64,000 bases of DNA from Haliotis asinina (lineage: Eukaryota; Mollusca; Gastropoda; Lepetellida; Haliotidae): contig NC_090295.1 in assembly GCF_037392515.1 (NCBI RefSeq), positions 19,422,001 through 19,486,000 on the forward strand, given 5' to 3'. Every line of letters begins with the position of its first letter. The stretch's first letter is position 1. Below are positions 1 to 11,372 of this stretch, piece by piece. Position numbers and translations under genes: made by a program. The notes below the pieces were generated by a model that saw nothing but the letters and a program-made list of their open reading frames with translations, was not told where the DNA came from and searched no databases.

Positions 1-2230
1 ACCAGACGGCAGGTACCTGGTCGGCAGACCAGAAGGACCGGCACATAATTGTGCTGGAGTTGCTCACCATCCGACTTGCCATCCTCCACTGGCACATTCC
101 CCTCAGGCACCAGATCTTACTGGTCCACACGGACAGCTCGGCCGCAGCCTGGACGATCAGCCGTCAAGGCTCGACCACAGCCACTTCTCTCCTAGACCTG
201 ACACCCTGCCTGTTCGAGCTGGTAGACAAGCTCCACCTGAGCATCCGCGCGGTTCACATCCCTGGCAGATGCTCTCTCCCAACTGGACACGGCTCCTTCA
301 ACGGAGTGGCAACTGAACCCGCGGACGTTTCAGTCTCCAGTTCGGCAGGCCCATGCTGGATCTGTTCACCACAAGGCTGAACAGCCAGCTCCCGATTTAT
401 ATCTCCCTAGTGAGGGCCCAGCGGCCTGGGCCCTCGACACACTATCCAATGTGGCCCGCTTGACCCTGGTTCTTTTCCCTTCACAGACTTTGTCTGCAGG
501 ATTCTATTCAGATCCCTCTCCAGAGGGACCTACTCCCAAGCAAGCCAAACGGCCGCATTCACGAAAACCCTCAGGTATTCGATCTATTCGGGCTTGCATT
601 CAAAGGGGGCTCAGGAATAGCCGATACTCCAAACGAGTAGGCTCTGCCCTGGCTTCCTCACAGAGGAAAACTTCTCAGCTCTACGACTTCTACTTTTCGA
701 CCTTCTGTGGAGACCACGGCGTGGAGGCGGATTCTGCCACTCAGCCTCAGATAGACTACCTGGTTCACCTGCGCAAAGTCAGAGGGCTCAAAGCCTCGTC
801 CATTAACACCAATCTGGCGGCAATCATGTCCGTTGTAAGGAAGAGGTCGACAGGACTGAACATTTCGGGGCTGATGAAACTAATCTAAAGTTTTTCCGAC
901 AGGCGGATGGTCGGCGCAAGCCGAGGGCTCCTGAATGAGATTTTAAGAGCCTCTGGAAGAAGCTTCCCTCCTCCACGTCACTGTCAAATCACCACCTCCT
1001 GAGATCTGAGGCTGCAGACGGAGGGTTTGCATTCCTGGGACTAGCCCTCGACTTCATCTGCAAAAACCAGCAGGCAGATGAACTGGGACGTACCTTCCAT
1101 ATCCCGTCCTTAGGGCCCTTGGTAGACCCTGGAGAGGACGGAGCGCTCTCTCTGTGTGCCCCATCAGGGCTTTGAGTATACACTAACAGCACCCGCTCCC
1201 TCAGACAGGAGCGACGAAGGCTCTTCCTCCCTCATTCCCAGAGGAGCAAACGAGAGATTGACAGGAGAGCGCTTGGGGTCTGCCTTCGGTCCGCCTTGAT
1301 AGAGGCCTACAAGAGTCAGGACAGGCCAGCTCCGCCTCGAACTAACTCACACGATATTAGGGCCGTCTCGGCCACCATGGCTTATCATCACAACGTTTGG
1401 GTGGCGGACATCATGGTTGGTGTTCGCCAACCACTATTTAAGAGCCCTCTCCAATGAGGATCTGGTGGGCATTTCCAGACTAGGGCCCAAGGTCTTTTCC
1501 AAGCAAAGAACGGGTGCTCCTCACCCTTTGAGTTGGCGCGGTGTTGCCCCTCCTTAGGGGACCTACATTTCCCCGCCTCTCGGTAGGTAGCACGCTAGGT
1601 ACCTCAGCTCCTCGCCTTTGTTTGTGTTAATAAACAATTCTCTTGTTTCTCTCCACTCCTTCGGTCTTTTATCATGTTGGGCTTCCACTCCGGGGCTGCC
1701 GTCCGCTCCACCCTCCTTAGCGGAGGTGTCCGGGCAGTGGTTCGTGTCCTACCCGTCCTCTAGTGCGGGGACGGATGCTTTCGCAAGGTCGCTCCCCCGG
1801 GGTTTTCTTGGTTCTTCTTTGCGTAGAGATGATGCACGGTCGAGGTCTCTCGTTCACGCTCTCAGCCCTCCACCTCTTTGCCATTCTGGTCAATGTTGGC
1901 TTTCTTCCCTGATAAGTATGTGAAAAATGTAACAATGCACTCTACATCAATTCAAAACAGTGAGAAGGTTATGTAGTTTTGCATTCAGAAACGTATACCT
2001 ACCTGGTAGAAAGCTAACAGTCGAGAGTTCCCGCCCAGCCTCCCTTCCTGAGGGTTTTATGGCCTGCCTCGCCGGGTATAATGACAGGTATAGGTCATCT
2101 CGTGACCTGGGTGACCTATCGACCGTATGTTGACCTCGTGTCTCTACTTTGTGTTGACTGTGTTATGAGAGAAATTGAGTAAGCGCCACTCAAGTGGGCA
2201 ATGTTGGCTTTCTACCAGGTAAGTATAAAA
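1..2230 (+). mobile_element. DIRS-like tyrosine-recombinase retrotransposon, 3' part, fossil
   Basis: The left edge of the window lies inside the element. Positions about 50-340 resemble the RNase H part of DIRS polyproteins, with a VHTDSSAAAW segment and a later HIPG segment. Positions about 540-890 resemble the N-terminal helical domain of the DIRS tyrosine recombinase, and recombinase-like text continues to about 1540. Downstream, a stretch beginning CAATGTTGGCTTTCT occurs at about 1891 and again at about 2200, with an inverted copy near 1996-2018; these fit the split or inverted terminal repeats of this family. The copy is broken in several places and looks old. The element's 5' part lies outside the window. 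Confidence 0.6.
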
Positions 2231-3129
2231 AATTACATTTAATCAAAAATGTTGAATTTGTTTACACATGACTATAACACAGTGTGTAGGCTATTTAACC
2301 TGCACTGGGGAATGTCAATATGAAGATATGTCTGTTCTAACAAGAAAGAATAAGACCCTCGTTATTCTGACGCATATTTCACATTTGTTGTTTGTATCTT
2401 ACCTATGTCAATGTGAATATATTTGAATCCTTTATGTAAACTCATCTGTGTTACAAAGTTTATACAGATGCTATTTCTATTAACTTACATTGTAGATTTG
2501 AATAGAATTTTGTGATTATCAGATTACGTTTGTGTAATCATGAATTAAATATCTTAACTTTTATTTAGAACTGTGTTAGTCTTTATGAGTGTTGTTAGTG
2601 TAATTATCAGTGTCATAGCAGTGTCTCCATATATGAAAAAAACTGACTTTTGGTACAGTAAACAAATCATGTAATTGTAAATGCTTAAGAACTACTCAAA
2701 TTAAAGTTGGTTGCTTATGAATCACAAAGGTTTAAATGAAAAAACAAAAATAGAAACAGCCATGCTTTGTTATTTACATATTTTATTATATAAGGACATC
2801 AACACAAAGAAGGGATACACACGGACATACATATATAACATAAATACATCCTTGTTAGTGATTAGATATTCAGTGTCATTTTCAACCACAAGTGTTTTTT
2901 CACGAATTATCAAAGTTCATCATCTGAAAGTTCATTGTCAGATGTTCTATATCTTGTTCAGTTTGTTCTCAATCCATCTCTCACTTTTGCTTTTATCTTC
3001 ACATTCCTCCTTCTTTCTCAAGATGTCCCCCTTACAGGTTTTCAGTGTCTGATCCCACATATATTCAATACCTTTCACTTCTCTTTGTCAATGCCAGAGG
3101 CTTTAGATGTTTGAATAGGTCAAAGGATG
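2231..3129. other. AT-rich stretch, nothing recognised
   Basis: AT-rich DNA between two fossil elements. The open frame at 2711-3052 is low in complexity and has no recognisable domain. Confidence 0.4.
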
Positions 3130-3499
3130 TCATGTTCATTTTCTTTGAGGGATTCAGTTTTAGTCCATTTCCTTAAAGGTTCACCTTCATTCTCAGGACA
3201 GCAGGTTCTTACATGACGCTGGAGGTCATGATTGATCTCAACTACAACCTCACACTCGTCACAGGAGGGCATGCTCTCGTCTTCAAACTTGTCTTCAAGG
3301 GTGACAGTATCAGAAGAGTGTCTGCTGGCGTCTGATTCAGGGACTCATTTGGCTCCTCCTTCAAACTTTTCCTGAAAGTCTCAATCTCTCTTGATGCTGG
3401 CGGTCCTTTTGTAATCATTTGAGATGGACCTCTGTCACTTTTTTGAGAGTATATTTGGCTGTAGTCGTTCTGATTCAAAGGTAGTGGGCCGTAGGTCAA

Positions 3500-4030
3500 G
3501 TGTCAGACTGCCATAAGGTTTTTGAAGAGCTGTCTCATACACTGACATAAACCTGTCAGCATTGTTGGGTAGATACGTCTGGCAAACAGTTGGACTTGTA
3601 GTCTATCCACAGGTGAGTTGAACAGAGTCACAAAGTGAGAATTTAGAGCTATGTCACGTGATTTTTTCCCTCGTGGAAACAGAATTTGTAACAGTAGGAA
3701 GATAATGGCATTCTTGTGATGAGAGGTCCGAGTAAATAGCTGAGAAATTCGTCTGTCATCCCTAGCTTCAGACATCATCCAACACCATCATGTTGTTATT
3801 TCTGGCATCCAAGTAGATATCAAGTAGGTTGTAAGGAATTCCTTTCTCAAACTTCACGTTGGGTAACTGGTCAATGATCACCTGGTACAGGGACTGACAT
3901 TGGGTATGGCACCAGATAATGTGATTAGGTTCTGGCTGTATACATCCTTGCATGAAAAGGATGTAAACAAAGATAGATTTACCACTGCCAGTAGGACCCA
4001 CAATGACTGCATTAGAGGGGATGCTAAACT
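3500..4030 (-). pseudogene. Polinton packaging ATPase region (part of fossil)
   Basis: A P-loop, GPTGSGKS, is followed by a Walker B-like MMVLDDV. Downstream text (QLFTRTSHHKNAIIFLLLQ, then GKKSRDIALNSHFV) is typical of the FtsK/A32-like packaging ATPase of Polintons and large DNA viruses. It belongs to the fossil at 3130-5390. Confidence 0.75.
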
Positions 4031-4064
4031 TGAATTGTTCTGAAACATGCTATCCCTGCTGTTG

Positions 4065-4155
4065 CTGTTGGTAGTGGTGGTGGTGGTGTCAGTGGTGGTG
4101 GTGGTGGTGTCAGTGGTGGTGGTGGTGGCACTGGTGGTGGTGGTGGTGGTGGATA
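4065..4155 (+). repeat. GGT/GTG trinucleotide-rich repeat
   Basis: A low-complexity run of GGT units broken by GTCAGTGG. Read on the minus strand it gives the proline-rich stretch inside the Polinton fossil. Confidence 0.8.
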
Positions 4156-4299
4156 TGCTCCACTGGATTTAGTCAAGTGTGTATTCCGCCGGTGACGACA
4201 CATGGCATCCTTCCTTGAAAATACCTTTCCACATTCAGGACATGATATTGACTCCGTAGTGCATAGACATCAACTGAACATATGGATCAGGTTTGTCCT

Positions 4300-5390
4300 A
4301 TTTATGCCTCCTGGAGATCTGTCTCTGGGATCCAGCTGTTAAATTTCTTTGGATAGCCCATCCATTTCACAAACACCCCTCCTTCTCTCCACAAGCCACA
4401 TGGTGTCAGCTTGCTTATCTACTTCTTGAAATTCTTTTGCATAGAAGGGACCACTGACGTGATCCCCTGCCATATCCTTGACTTTATAGAGTGGTATCCC
4501 ATCTCTGTGGTACCGTCTGCTTATAATGAATATTTCCTCGGTCCATTTCTCCTGATAATCACGTTGAAATGTATGCCGTAGATGTGACAGCCTAATCTGG
4601 TCCCCTACTTTGAACTTGAAGGGTTTTCTCTTGTTGGCAATGATTTTTCAGCTTTGGGTTTGACCTTTTTGATGAGGGGATCAATGTACTGTTCCTTCCA
4701 AACAACTGGTTCATTGTTTTTGTTCATATCGGCGGGTGCTCTTTTACTCAGTGATCTGTGGAGCCTATGGTTGTAGTCCCTTACAACATCTTGTAAAATA
4801 TGAAGATAGTGGTATGTTTGCTTGTATGCAAAATATCTGTACATGGTAGTCTTTAGAGTCCGTATGACTCTCTCTGCATAAGATGCCTTGGTTTCATTCT
4901 GTGCAACATAGTAGGTGATACCCTTGCTTTTAAAATATGAGCTCACTTTCTTCTGATCAAATTCTTGACCTTTACCAGACCTTATAATCTGTGGTAGACC
5001 AGCTCTGGAAAATATTTTTTCTTGTGCTTTAATGACAGCATCTGGTGTTTTATTTTTAAGGGGTTCAACCCATAGAAACCATGTAAATACATTGATGCCT
5101 ATTAGCAAGTATTTGACTCCATCATTCTCAGAGGTTATGTTGGATACATCGGCTAGATCCAAACACGTACATACCGCTCTGTTGCGTTTGAACTGGTATC
5201 TCAACGGACGTTGTAGAGAATAGGCATCCTGATTTGATAACCACTTCGTGATGCAATGTGAACCTATATCAATTTTTCCTTCCTTTTTCACGATGTGATA
5301 TAATTTTGATGGACGTGTAAGAGATGTTGGATGTTTGGGATTAAAGTAAATAAGTAATCGCACCAAATAACAGAAGATATGGAACAACTA
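4300..5390 (-). pseudogene. Polinton integrase region (part of fossil)
   Basis: The open part reads like Polinton integrases: a WLSNQDAYSLQ segment, then a stretch around LLIGINVFTWFLWVEPLKNK that matches the family's integrase core, then AERVIRTLKTTMYRYF and YNHRLHRS. A chromatin-binding-like C-terminal part (FKVGDQIRLSHLRHTF) lies at lower coordinates. This is a decayed part of the Polinton at 3130-5390, not a host gene. Confidence 0.8.
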
Positions 5391-5639
5391 AGAGCATTCC
5401 CAAGTATAGTTTTCTTTAATGTCTTCCAAATACTCTTACAGTCTCCATGCTCCCTATCGGCAGACTTCTTCATATTATCACATATTTTTGATATTATAAA
5501 ATCGTTTCTTTTTTTACAACATTATTTTTATATTCCGTTTTGGCATCAACATACAATTTTAAGTTTAAATCACATATTAACAATATGGATACTAAGTACC
5601 TTACATATATGTAGTAGGTTTAAACCATAATTATTAACG

Positions 5640-5900
5640 ATAGTATCTAGCGAATGTCGGGGGCAAGAGAAGTTGTATAGTCATCATCAACTGGTAAATA
5701 ATCAACATCATCATCTATGATGTAATCAAATTCATTTCCAGTTCTGGCATTAAAGTCGCCACACAATATAAATTCCGACAACTCGCCATAATCATGTTTA
5801 ATATCACGCAGTTGTCACTCTTGAATGTCCGTCCCACTCTCTCCACTGTCTGTATAGGCTGGTGACCCCTAAGGGTTAATGTAAACAAACACAAGGAAGA
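5640..5900 (-). pseudogene. LINE endonuclease (APE-type) scrap
   Basis: One minus-strand frame at about 5640-5860 contains FILCGDFNARTGNEFDYI, the conserved GDFNARTG block of the exonuclease/endonuclease/phosphatase domain of non-LTR retrotransposons. The upstream text (YTDSGESGTDIQE, stop, QLRDIKHDYGEL) also fits the domain. The flanking blocks of the endonuclease and the reverse transcriptase are not visible, so this is a short relic. Confidence 0.55.
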
Positions 5901-6284
5901 CTTGGAAGGTTGACAACTCACTTCTTATTCTAAAAAAGAGAGCGTTATGTGCTTGGCATTTCATTTAAACAGAAGATGTATATTTTCAAAAAGTGGTAAG
6001 TTGCTACGAAATATTAAAGAATGGGAGTTAAGGTTAACCTTAGTAAAGGATGCTTCGTGAATGCAGAGCCCTTACCAACAAACGGAGGAAATCGCCCAAG
6101 TTCACCACAGATAACTGCAGCATTTGTACATGATATGATTGTGACTGACACGATCCCTTTACAAAATTTCAAATGAATGTTTCCATCACAGTGTGATTCT
6201 TCATGGACCCATATTTCTGAAGCAAGGTTAAATACTAGCACAACCATATACATCGAATAGCAAAAGTGCATCGTTAGTTTCAGT
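5901..6284. other. Unassigned sequence
   Basis: No gene, repeat or motif recognised between the LINE scrap and the Penelope-like piece. Confidence 0.4.
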
Positions 6285-6490
6285 TTGAATTTGTTTATGA
6301 AGTTTTTGAATGAGAAGATACGTGGACTTCTCAGCTTTCTGTGCAAAGGTTTTTCGATCTTTCGGGGCTATTTAGACGTGCAATGCATACGAAAAGCAAG
6401 ATTTATGGGTGTCAGCTTCGTTATTGTGAATAACACGACGTTTCAGAACGAATACTTGCTTCTTCATCAGGTGTCTTTCAAACACCATGG
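6285..6490 (-). repeat. Penelope-type terminal piece with CTGATGA...GAAACGT motif
   Basis: On the minus strand CTGATGA is followed by AGAA, a loop, TTCT and GAAACGTCGTG (about 6434-6472). This is the layout of the hammerhead-like motif carried in terminal repeats of Penelope-like retroelements. Two related units lie at 8745-9112. No Penelope coding region is visible. Confidence 0.4.
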
Positions 6491-6518
6491 CAATCTTGAT
6501 GTGAAACAGATTCCTATA

Positions 6519-6656
6519 GTGAGAGAGTTTAGTTTTATGCCGCACTCAGCATCATTTTATCCATATGGGGGTCTGTAAATAATCGATTCTGGGACAGGCA
6601 ATCCAGCGATCAAGAGCATGAACATCATTCTACGCAATTTGGATACGATGACAAAT
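6519..6656 (-). repeat. SINE-A copy, partial
   Basis: Diverged 3' part of the dominant repeat (family described at 48439-48698), from the TTTAGTTTTATGCCGC tail to the block before GGATACGATGAC. Confidence 0.75.
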
Positions 6657-7040
6657 CAGCGACAGGCATGAATTACTGCTGATCAATTCTGACACGGATC
6701 TTCACAGGTAACGTCCGGAATCCTAGATACTTATGTGAGCTGACTTTTGCCTTGCGATTTGATATACCACTTTTCACTGCTTTTCACAATGCCACGTCTT
6801 ATGAACACAATAATTCTAAGTTTAGTTTTCTCAAACTGATCTTCACTCCATATCTATCTATCAATGAGCTTCTGCATATCTCCCACTGTCATCAGCAAAC
6901 ATCAGAGAAGTAATGGTATCAAAAGGCTTCCTTTAAAAAACCATTTGCCCTCCTTTCCCTTCAGCATATCTCATTGATGAAGATAATGAAAATCAGGTGG
7001 TTAATCAAACACCCCTGACGGGTGCCAGCTATACATGAGA
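6657..7040. other. Unassigned sequence
   Basis: No feature recognised between the SINE-A copy and the Tc1/mariner element. Confidence 0.35.
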
Positions 7041-7046
7041 AATATA

Positions 7047-8614
7047 CATAAAGAAAAAAATATTGCAACACCTGATTTTCAACATAGTAGTCATATGTAA
7101 ACTCGAAGTGTGGTTATTTCGCGCATGAAAGACCAGACAAAATCTTCTCAGTGAATGTTATCATCTTCAATGAATCTGAATAGCAAGTGAAATTGTTCAA
7201 ATTGAGACATTTAATGCATTTTATCTCTGTAATAAAACAAGGCTAGTTTTCACAAAAACAGCTACACAATTAACCATGGCTGTAGTGGAAATGCTCACTG
7301 GCTCTTCTAACTGCAAATTGTCTCTAATCCAAGGGTAACCATCACAGTTCCTGCTCAGTCAATATCTTGTGTATCTTCCAGCGGCATTCATCCTTCTCCT
7401 CGTACCCTGGATCAGACGTTGGATATGACGTTGCGATAAAAGTCGCCATTCCTCATGTAGCGCCTGTTCCAAATGTGCCAAATTTTGAACTGTACGTTCA
7501 CGTACTCTATATCCCACACATGCTCGATGGGGTTCATATCCGGGCCATGGAAGGGTAGTGATGGCACTTCATCTCAAAACGTCACTGGCAGCTCGAGATC
7601 TGTGTGGCCGGGCATTATCATCCATGTAAACTGGTCTTGTCTGAAGCGGGTGATTGGTCAAAATGTGCAACAACAGCCCTGTCCAAGATTTCCTGTTGAT
7701 ACGGATGACCGGTAAGGTTTCCCCCTAATGTCTGTAGTTCCACCCACACCATTATGGATCCACCCCTAAATGGCACAGCTTCCTGGATGTTCCTTTGAGC
7801 ATGTGCTGTCCCTTGCTGTCTCCAAACCCTTGACCGACCATCAGTGACGTGCAGAAAGGAAGCTGCTCTCGTCAGACCAATGGATCCGTCTCCATAACGC
7901 CAAGTTCCAGTTCAGACGATTGCGACACCAAACGAGTTGCCTTATGTGTAGGTCTCTAGATGGGTCGTCGTGCAAGGTATCCAGCTGCTCTGAGACGATT
8001 GCGAAATCCAATGGTCTTGGTGGATATGGGTCGATTTGGTAACCAATCATGTCGCAGTTGAGTTCTGTTTTTAAATGGGGATCGCCGTACGTGCCTTAAG
8101 AGGGTTGCATCTTCTCTTCTGGATGTTCACCGGGGTCGTCCTGTACGTTTCAGGTCTTTGACGTCATTCGTGTGTTGATGCCTCTTCATTATTCTCCTTA
8201 CAGTGCTAAAATGGTGTCCAATTCTTCGTGCCAATATCACGGCCTGCATCCCTCATTCCAATAATCTGCCATCGTTTGGCTTCGGATACTTGTCATGGTC
8301 CCATCAACGTATGCACAAACGTATCGATAACTCAGTATAAACTTATAATGTTTCTTTGCAATGTAGTCTGACACTCAAATCAACTTTTGTTCTGCCTATA
8401 TCGTGCTTCTTAAGATACTGAAATGTTTTGCATGAGCGGGTAGCTTGCTTCATGTTCCTCTCATGCTCGCAATATAAGCATTGAGACAGTGTTATTTGTG
8501 CTTGATGCTCCATACATGCCATATGTACGATTTTATTCAACAAAAATGTATGGCTTTATTTGAAGTACTTTCATATGTACATATTTTCGGCGTTGCAATA
8601 CTTTTTTCTTTATG
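7047..8614 (-). mobile_element. Tc1/mariner DNA transposon, full length but decayed
   Basis: The two ends are inverted copies of each other: CATAAAGAAAAAAATATTGC at 7047-7066 and, on the opposite strand, CATAAAGAAAAAAGTATTGC at 8614-8595. Each is flanked by TA (7045-7046 and 8615-8616), the target duplication of this superfamily. The 1,568-bp length is normal for a Tc1 element. Between the ends lies a minus-strand transposase relic. Well-matched ends with a broken gene indicate a moderately old, autonomous-type copy. Confidence 0.9.
7365..8340 (-). pseudogene. Tc1-like transposase (DD34E-type), broken
   Basis: Recognisable blocks in order on the minus strand are RLNWNLALWRRIHWSDESSF (first catalytic Asp in WSDES, near 7865), VYMDDNARPHRSRAA (second Asp, near 7600-7625), and DMNPIEHVWD (catalytic Glu, near 7510-7535). 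They occur in more than one frame and are separated by stops, so the gene is dead. The longest intact piece is 7841-8050. Confidence 0.85.
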
Positions 8615-8744
8615 TATAGTTAGTTTATGGTACTTTTCTTGCCATTACGCAAGATTTCAGTTGATAATAAACTGGAGGGATGACTCTCACCATTTTCCCG
8701 TTTGATCGAAGGCGTGGGCGGCATCCCACAAATTACTTCTTTGA

Positions 8745-8927
8745 GTGGCATTTTAGAAGAATGAAGATTTTTTTATGGATATCAACTTCAACACAACGTT
8801 TCGGAGTTTATGCTCATCCACCTGATGAAGGAGTAAGCATTAACTCCGAAACGTTGTGTTCTCATATAAAGAAGTTGATATCCATAAAAAAAATCTTCAT
8901 TCTTATGTATTTCACTTCTAAATGCCC
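8745..8927. repeat. Foldback unit 1 with Penelope/hammerhead-like core
   Basis: A long inverted repeat. The left arm (GAATGAAG, T-run, ATGGATATCAACTT, then AACACAACGTTTCGGAGTT) is mirrored by the right arm. Near the centre sits CTGATGAAGGAG, a loop, AACTCCGAAACGTTG at about 8820-8857, which resembles the CTGANGA...GAAA core with a short stem. No stem III or cleavage site could be placed, so ribozyme activity is doubtful. Confidence 0.65.
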
Positions 8928-8937
8928 TTCAAAGACT

Positions 8938-9112
8938 TGGCATTTTAGAAGTTGGGAAGTACAATACAGAACAGCTTTATGGATAACTACTCGTTTTATT
9001 CTTGAGACGGACGTTTGACGCCTGACAACGGTACAAGAATCTGTATCGAAACGTCGCTTGCACGAATTAAAGAAGCTGTTATCAATAAAGTTTGTTCTGT
9101 ATCCCACAGACA
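8938..9112. repeat. Foldback unit 2, related to unit 1
   Basis: It starts with GGCATTTTAGAAG, as unit 1 does. Arms ATACAGAACAGCTTTATGG and its approximate complement near 9078-9101 flank a centre with CTGACAACGG, a loop, TATCGAAACGTCG. The central stem can form seven base pairs. The two units stand in tandem, as in Penelope-like terminal repeats or hammerhead retrozymes. Confidence 0.6.
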
Positions 9113-9629
9113 ACCCGCAGACACGCCACAAACACCAATGTGCTCGTGTGTGTGTGCCTGTTTATGTGTGTGTGTGTTTATGTGTGTAAAAAACTAAATA
9201 AAAGTAAAGAGAAATATTAAAATTTCATAAAACTATGACTTACAAATATCAATAAAAACTGTAACAGGAATATTGAAAACAATCTCGTATACTTAGACAC
9301 GTGAAAGGTGATTGACTATCTTTCATGTATACATATTTATGTCCCATGTGGGCTTATAATCAACTATACACACATAAAACTGTATTTTTGCTATGATGTA
9401 TTTTCAGCACGGACATAATTCTTATCGTGGTGACCTCGATGGAAAACAAGAGTTTCAATGATTCTTTCATTCATATATAACGGCAGAATGATTGGAATCC
9501 ATGTTGACTTAACGATTATAGTTAACTAATTATAAATAAAATAAAATAAACACTGATTTTCATACAAAACCATGTGTGTGCATGTAGGGAGCTGGAATAT
9601 TTAATGTTGAATTTATTGGTAAATCAATG
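9113..9629. other. TG-rich stretch and unassigned AT-rich DNA
   Basis: A short TG-rich low-complexity run lies at about 9140-9185; nothing else is recognised. Confidence 0.4.
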
Positions 9630-9639
9630 TCAACATTCA

Positions 9640-9905
9640 CAATTTCTGCGTTTCAAGGTCAATATCGAGTGTAACCTCCATGTGACTGTATAAAAGCCAG
9701 CACTGTCCTCCTCATACCCCCGCGTGCCTCCTGATCCTCTGAAGGGGCATCCAACGCCATTCCATGTTTGAAGAAGCTTCCAACTGGGCCAGGTTCTGTA
9801 CAGGAGAGTCCCTTTGTTGCGCACGATGACCAACCATGTCCCAGATAAGCTCTAAAGGGTTAAGATCGGGGCTCGTTCAATCATGAGATGTACCAGGAGG
9901 CATTT
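9640..9905 (-). pseudogene. Tc1-like transposase C-terminal scrap
   Basis: The minus strand reads SPDLNPLELIWDMVGRAQQR and ends in AFIQSHGGYTRY, the catalytic Glu block and C-terminus of a Tc1/mariner transposase. The N-terminal two thirds and the element ends are missing. It differs from the copy at 7047-8614. Confidence 0.75.
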
Positions 9906-10576
9906 AACTGAGCTCCTTGTGTATGTTATAGCAAAGGCCGCCGGTACTGGAGCTGGCCTGACTTGAATGCGATGGGTTTTTTTCTACCCCGCACTCTATC
10001 ACCTCCTCATTATACATGCATATTCAGCTCCTGTGCTGGCACATTCACTGCAAAGAAAGGGCAATAGTAATATGACTGGTAGTGTTAATATATAATGACT
10101 TAATGACGTGTCCATTAACAGGTTTAATACCAATTGTCAGAAAGATCACAATTGAGTACTTTGATACTCTGAAAGCAGGAAATAATCTCCTGAAGCAAAT
10201 AGATGTATTTATTGTCCGCGGTGTTACATGTGTTTCAACAACAGGTCGTAACAGTTTTTCATATGCTTTTTCCGTCTGCGGTTGAATCGGTCCGTTCTCG
10301 TTATGTCTGTTTCAGTACACGAGATCTCGCGTTATCTTAACTGTTCCAGATCGGAAACTGTATGTTCATTTTCTGACCACGTGATATGCCTCCATTTTGG
10401 CTTGCATTTTGTGGTTATGGACTCCGTACTCTCACCGGAAATATATCCACGGGAACATTAAGGGAAGGAGTTACCAGGCACAAGCAAAAGTATCTCATAT
10501 AAGAGATGGAATGGTTCCTTTTCGATTGTTTGTTCCAGAGTTTGTCTTCAGCCAGTACCCCAGTCTTGTAGAAAGA
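9906..10576. other. Unassigned sequence
   Basis: No gene or repeat recognised. Confidence 0.35.
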
Positions 10577-10690
10577 GGCTGTTAACGGCTGGTCAGACTC
10601 ACTGACTGAGTTGACACATGTTATCGTATCCCAATTGCTTAGATCGATGCTCTTGCAGTTGATCACTAGATTGTCTGGTCCAGACTTGAG
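10577..10690 (+). repeat. SINE-A copy, partial
   Basis: Middle part of SINE-A, running from GGTCAGACTCACTGACT to GTCTGGTCCAGACTTGA. Confidence 0.75.
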
Positions 10691-10709
10691 TATTATAAGG
10701 GTACCACTA

Positions 10710-10820
10710 TTTTTCAGGGCATTATCATTTGCAGTAGCCCGAGGTCTTTCATTAACTGCCCGACGAAAGAGGGCAGTTGAAAAGACCGCGGGCTCCAGCA
10801 AATGATAATGCCCTGAAAAA
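10710..10820. repeat. Foldback (hairpin) element
   Basis: A perfect 23-bp inverted repeat (10710-10732 against 10798-10820). Imperfect inner arms around GAGGTCTTTCATTAACTGCC make almost the whole 111 bp one hairpin, as in a foldback MITE. Confidence 0.8.
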
Positions 10821-10835
10821 CAGCGTTATCGTTAT

Positions 10836-11372
10836 TATAGCTAAAATGAATAGATTTTTAATAAAATAAGAATAAAAACAGCGGCATCGGTTTAGAGGCA
10901 CTTACTGCCAACAACAAACTACGGAGGTCACTGACACACATTTTACAAATAAAGATACGTCATAGAACAACACAGATGACGTCACTATTGAGAGTGACGA
11001 CATTCGACCTTGACCTTTGCTCATACTACCAGCCGCCATTGTTTTCAGTGATCAACAACGTTAGACTTCAAGTCGATATTTTCATTGCTGTATGTTGTCA
11101 TTTATGGTACAATTGGTATGGTTGGCACAGGCACATGTGACGAATGTGAGCCAGATATATGGTCAATAATGAACCCAATTTCAAACGAGCCGTAGGTGAT
11201 TGAACTTCAACAGTTGAGCTACTTATGACGTCACATAACAACAGGCTTGATAACGGCCCGTCGTTAAGCAATTTGCGGGCATTATCAAGTTACAGTGGAC
11301 CGCTCATGAATGTCTGATAACGTGCGGTAGTTTTAATGATAATTCTATCCATTTTAGCTATAAAACATACCG
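10836..11372. repeat. Possible MITE with inverted TATAGCTAAAATG ends
   Basis: TATAGCTAAAATGAATAG near 10838 is matched by its near complement near 11350-11366. The interior holds no gene. Target duplications were not found. Confidence 0.3.

Larger units (their letters stand above)
3130..5390 (-). mobile_element. Polinton/Maverick fossil fragment
   Basis: On the minus strand the parts come in this order: a retroviral-type integrase with its C-terminal domain (about 5390-4300), a C2H2 finger followed by a proline-rich stretch encoded by a GGT-rich repeat (about 4260-4040), a packaging ATPase region (about 4030-3500), and a trailing region with a further Cys/His finger-like segment (about 3500-3130). 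An integrase next to a packaging-type ATPase identifies a Polinton. I see no polymerase, capsid or protease part and no terminal inverted repeats, so it is a fragment. It is broken in several places and looks old. Confidence 0.8.

Noticed and set aside
2711-3052. 113-aa frame
   Set aside because: AT-rich, no domain, no splice or promoter context.
5288-5473. Continuation of a LINE or of the Polinton upstream of the integrase
   Set aside because: No conserved block could be recognised with confidence, so it is not assigned.
8819-8860. Functional hammerhead ribozyme
   Set aside because: The CTGATGA and GAAA boxes and stem II are there, but an extra A precedes stem II and no stem III with a UH cleavage site could be drawn. 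Kept only as a hammerhead-like motif.
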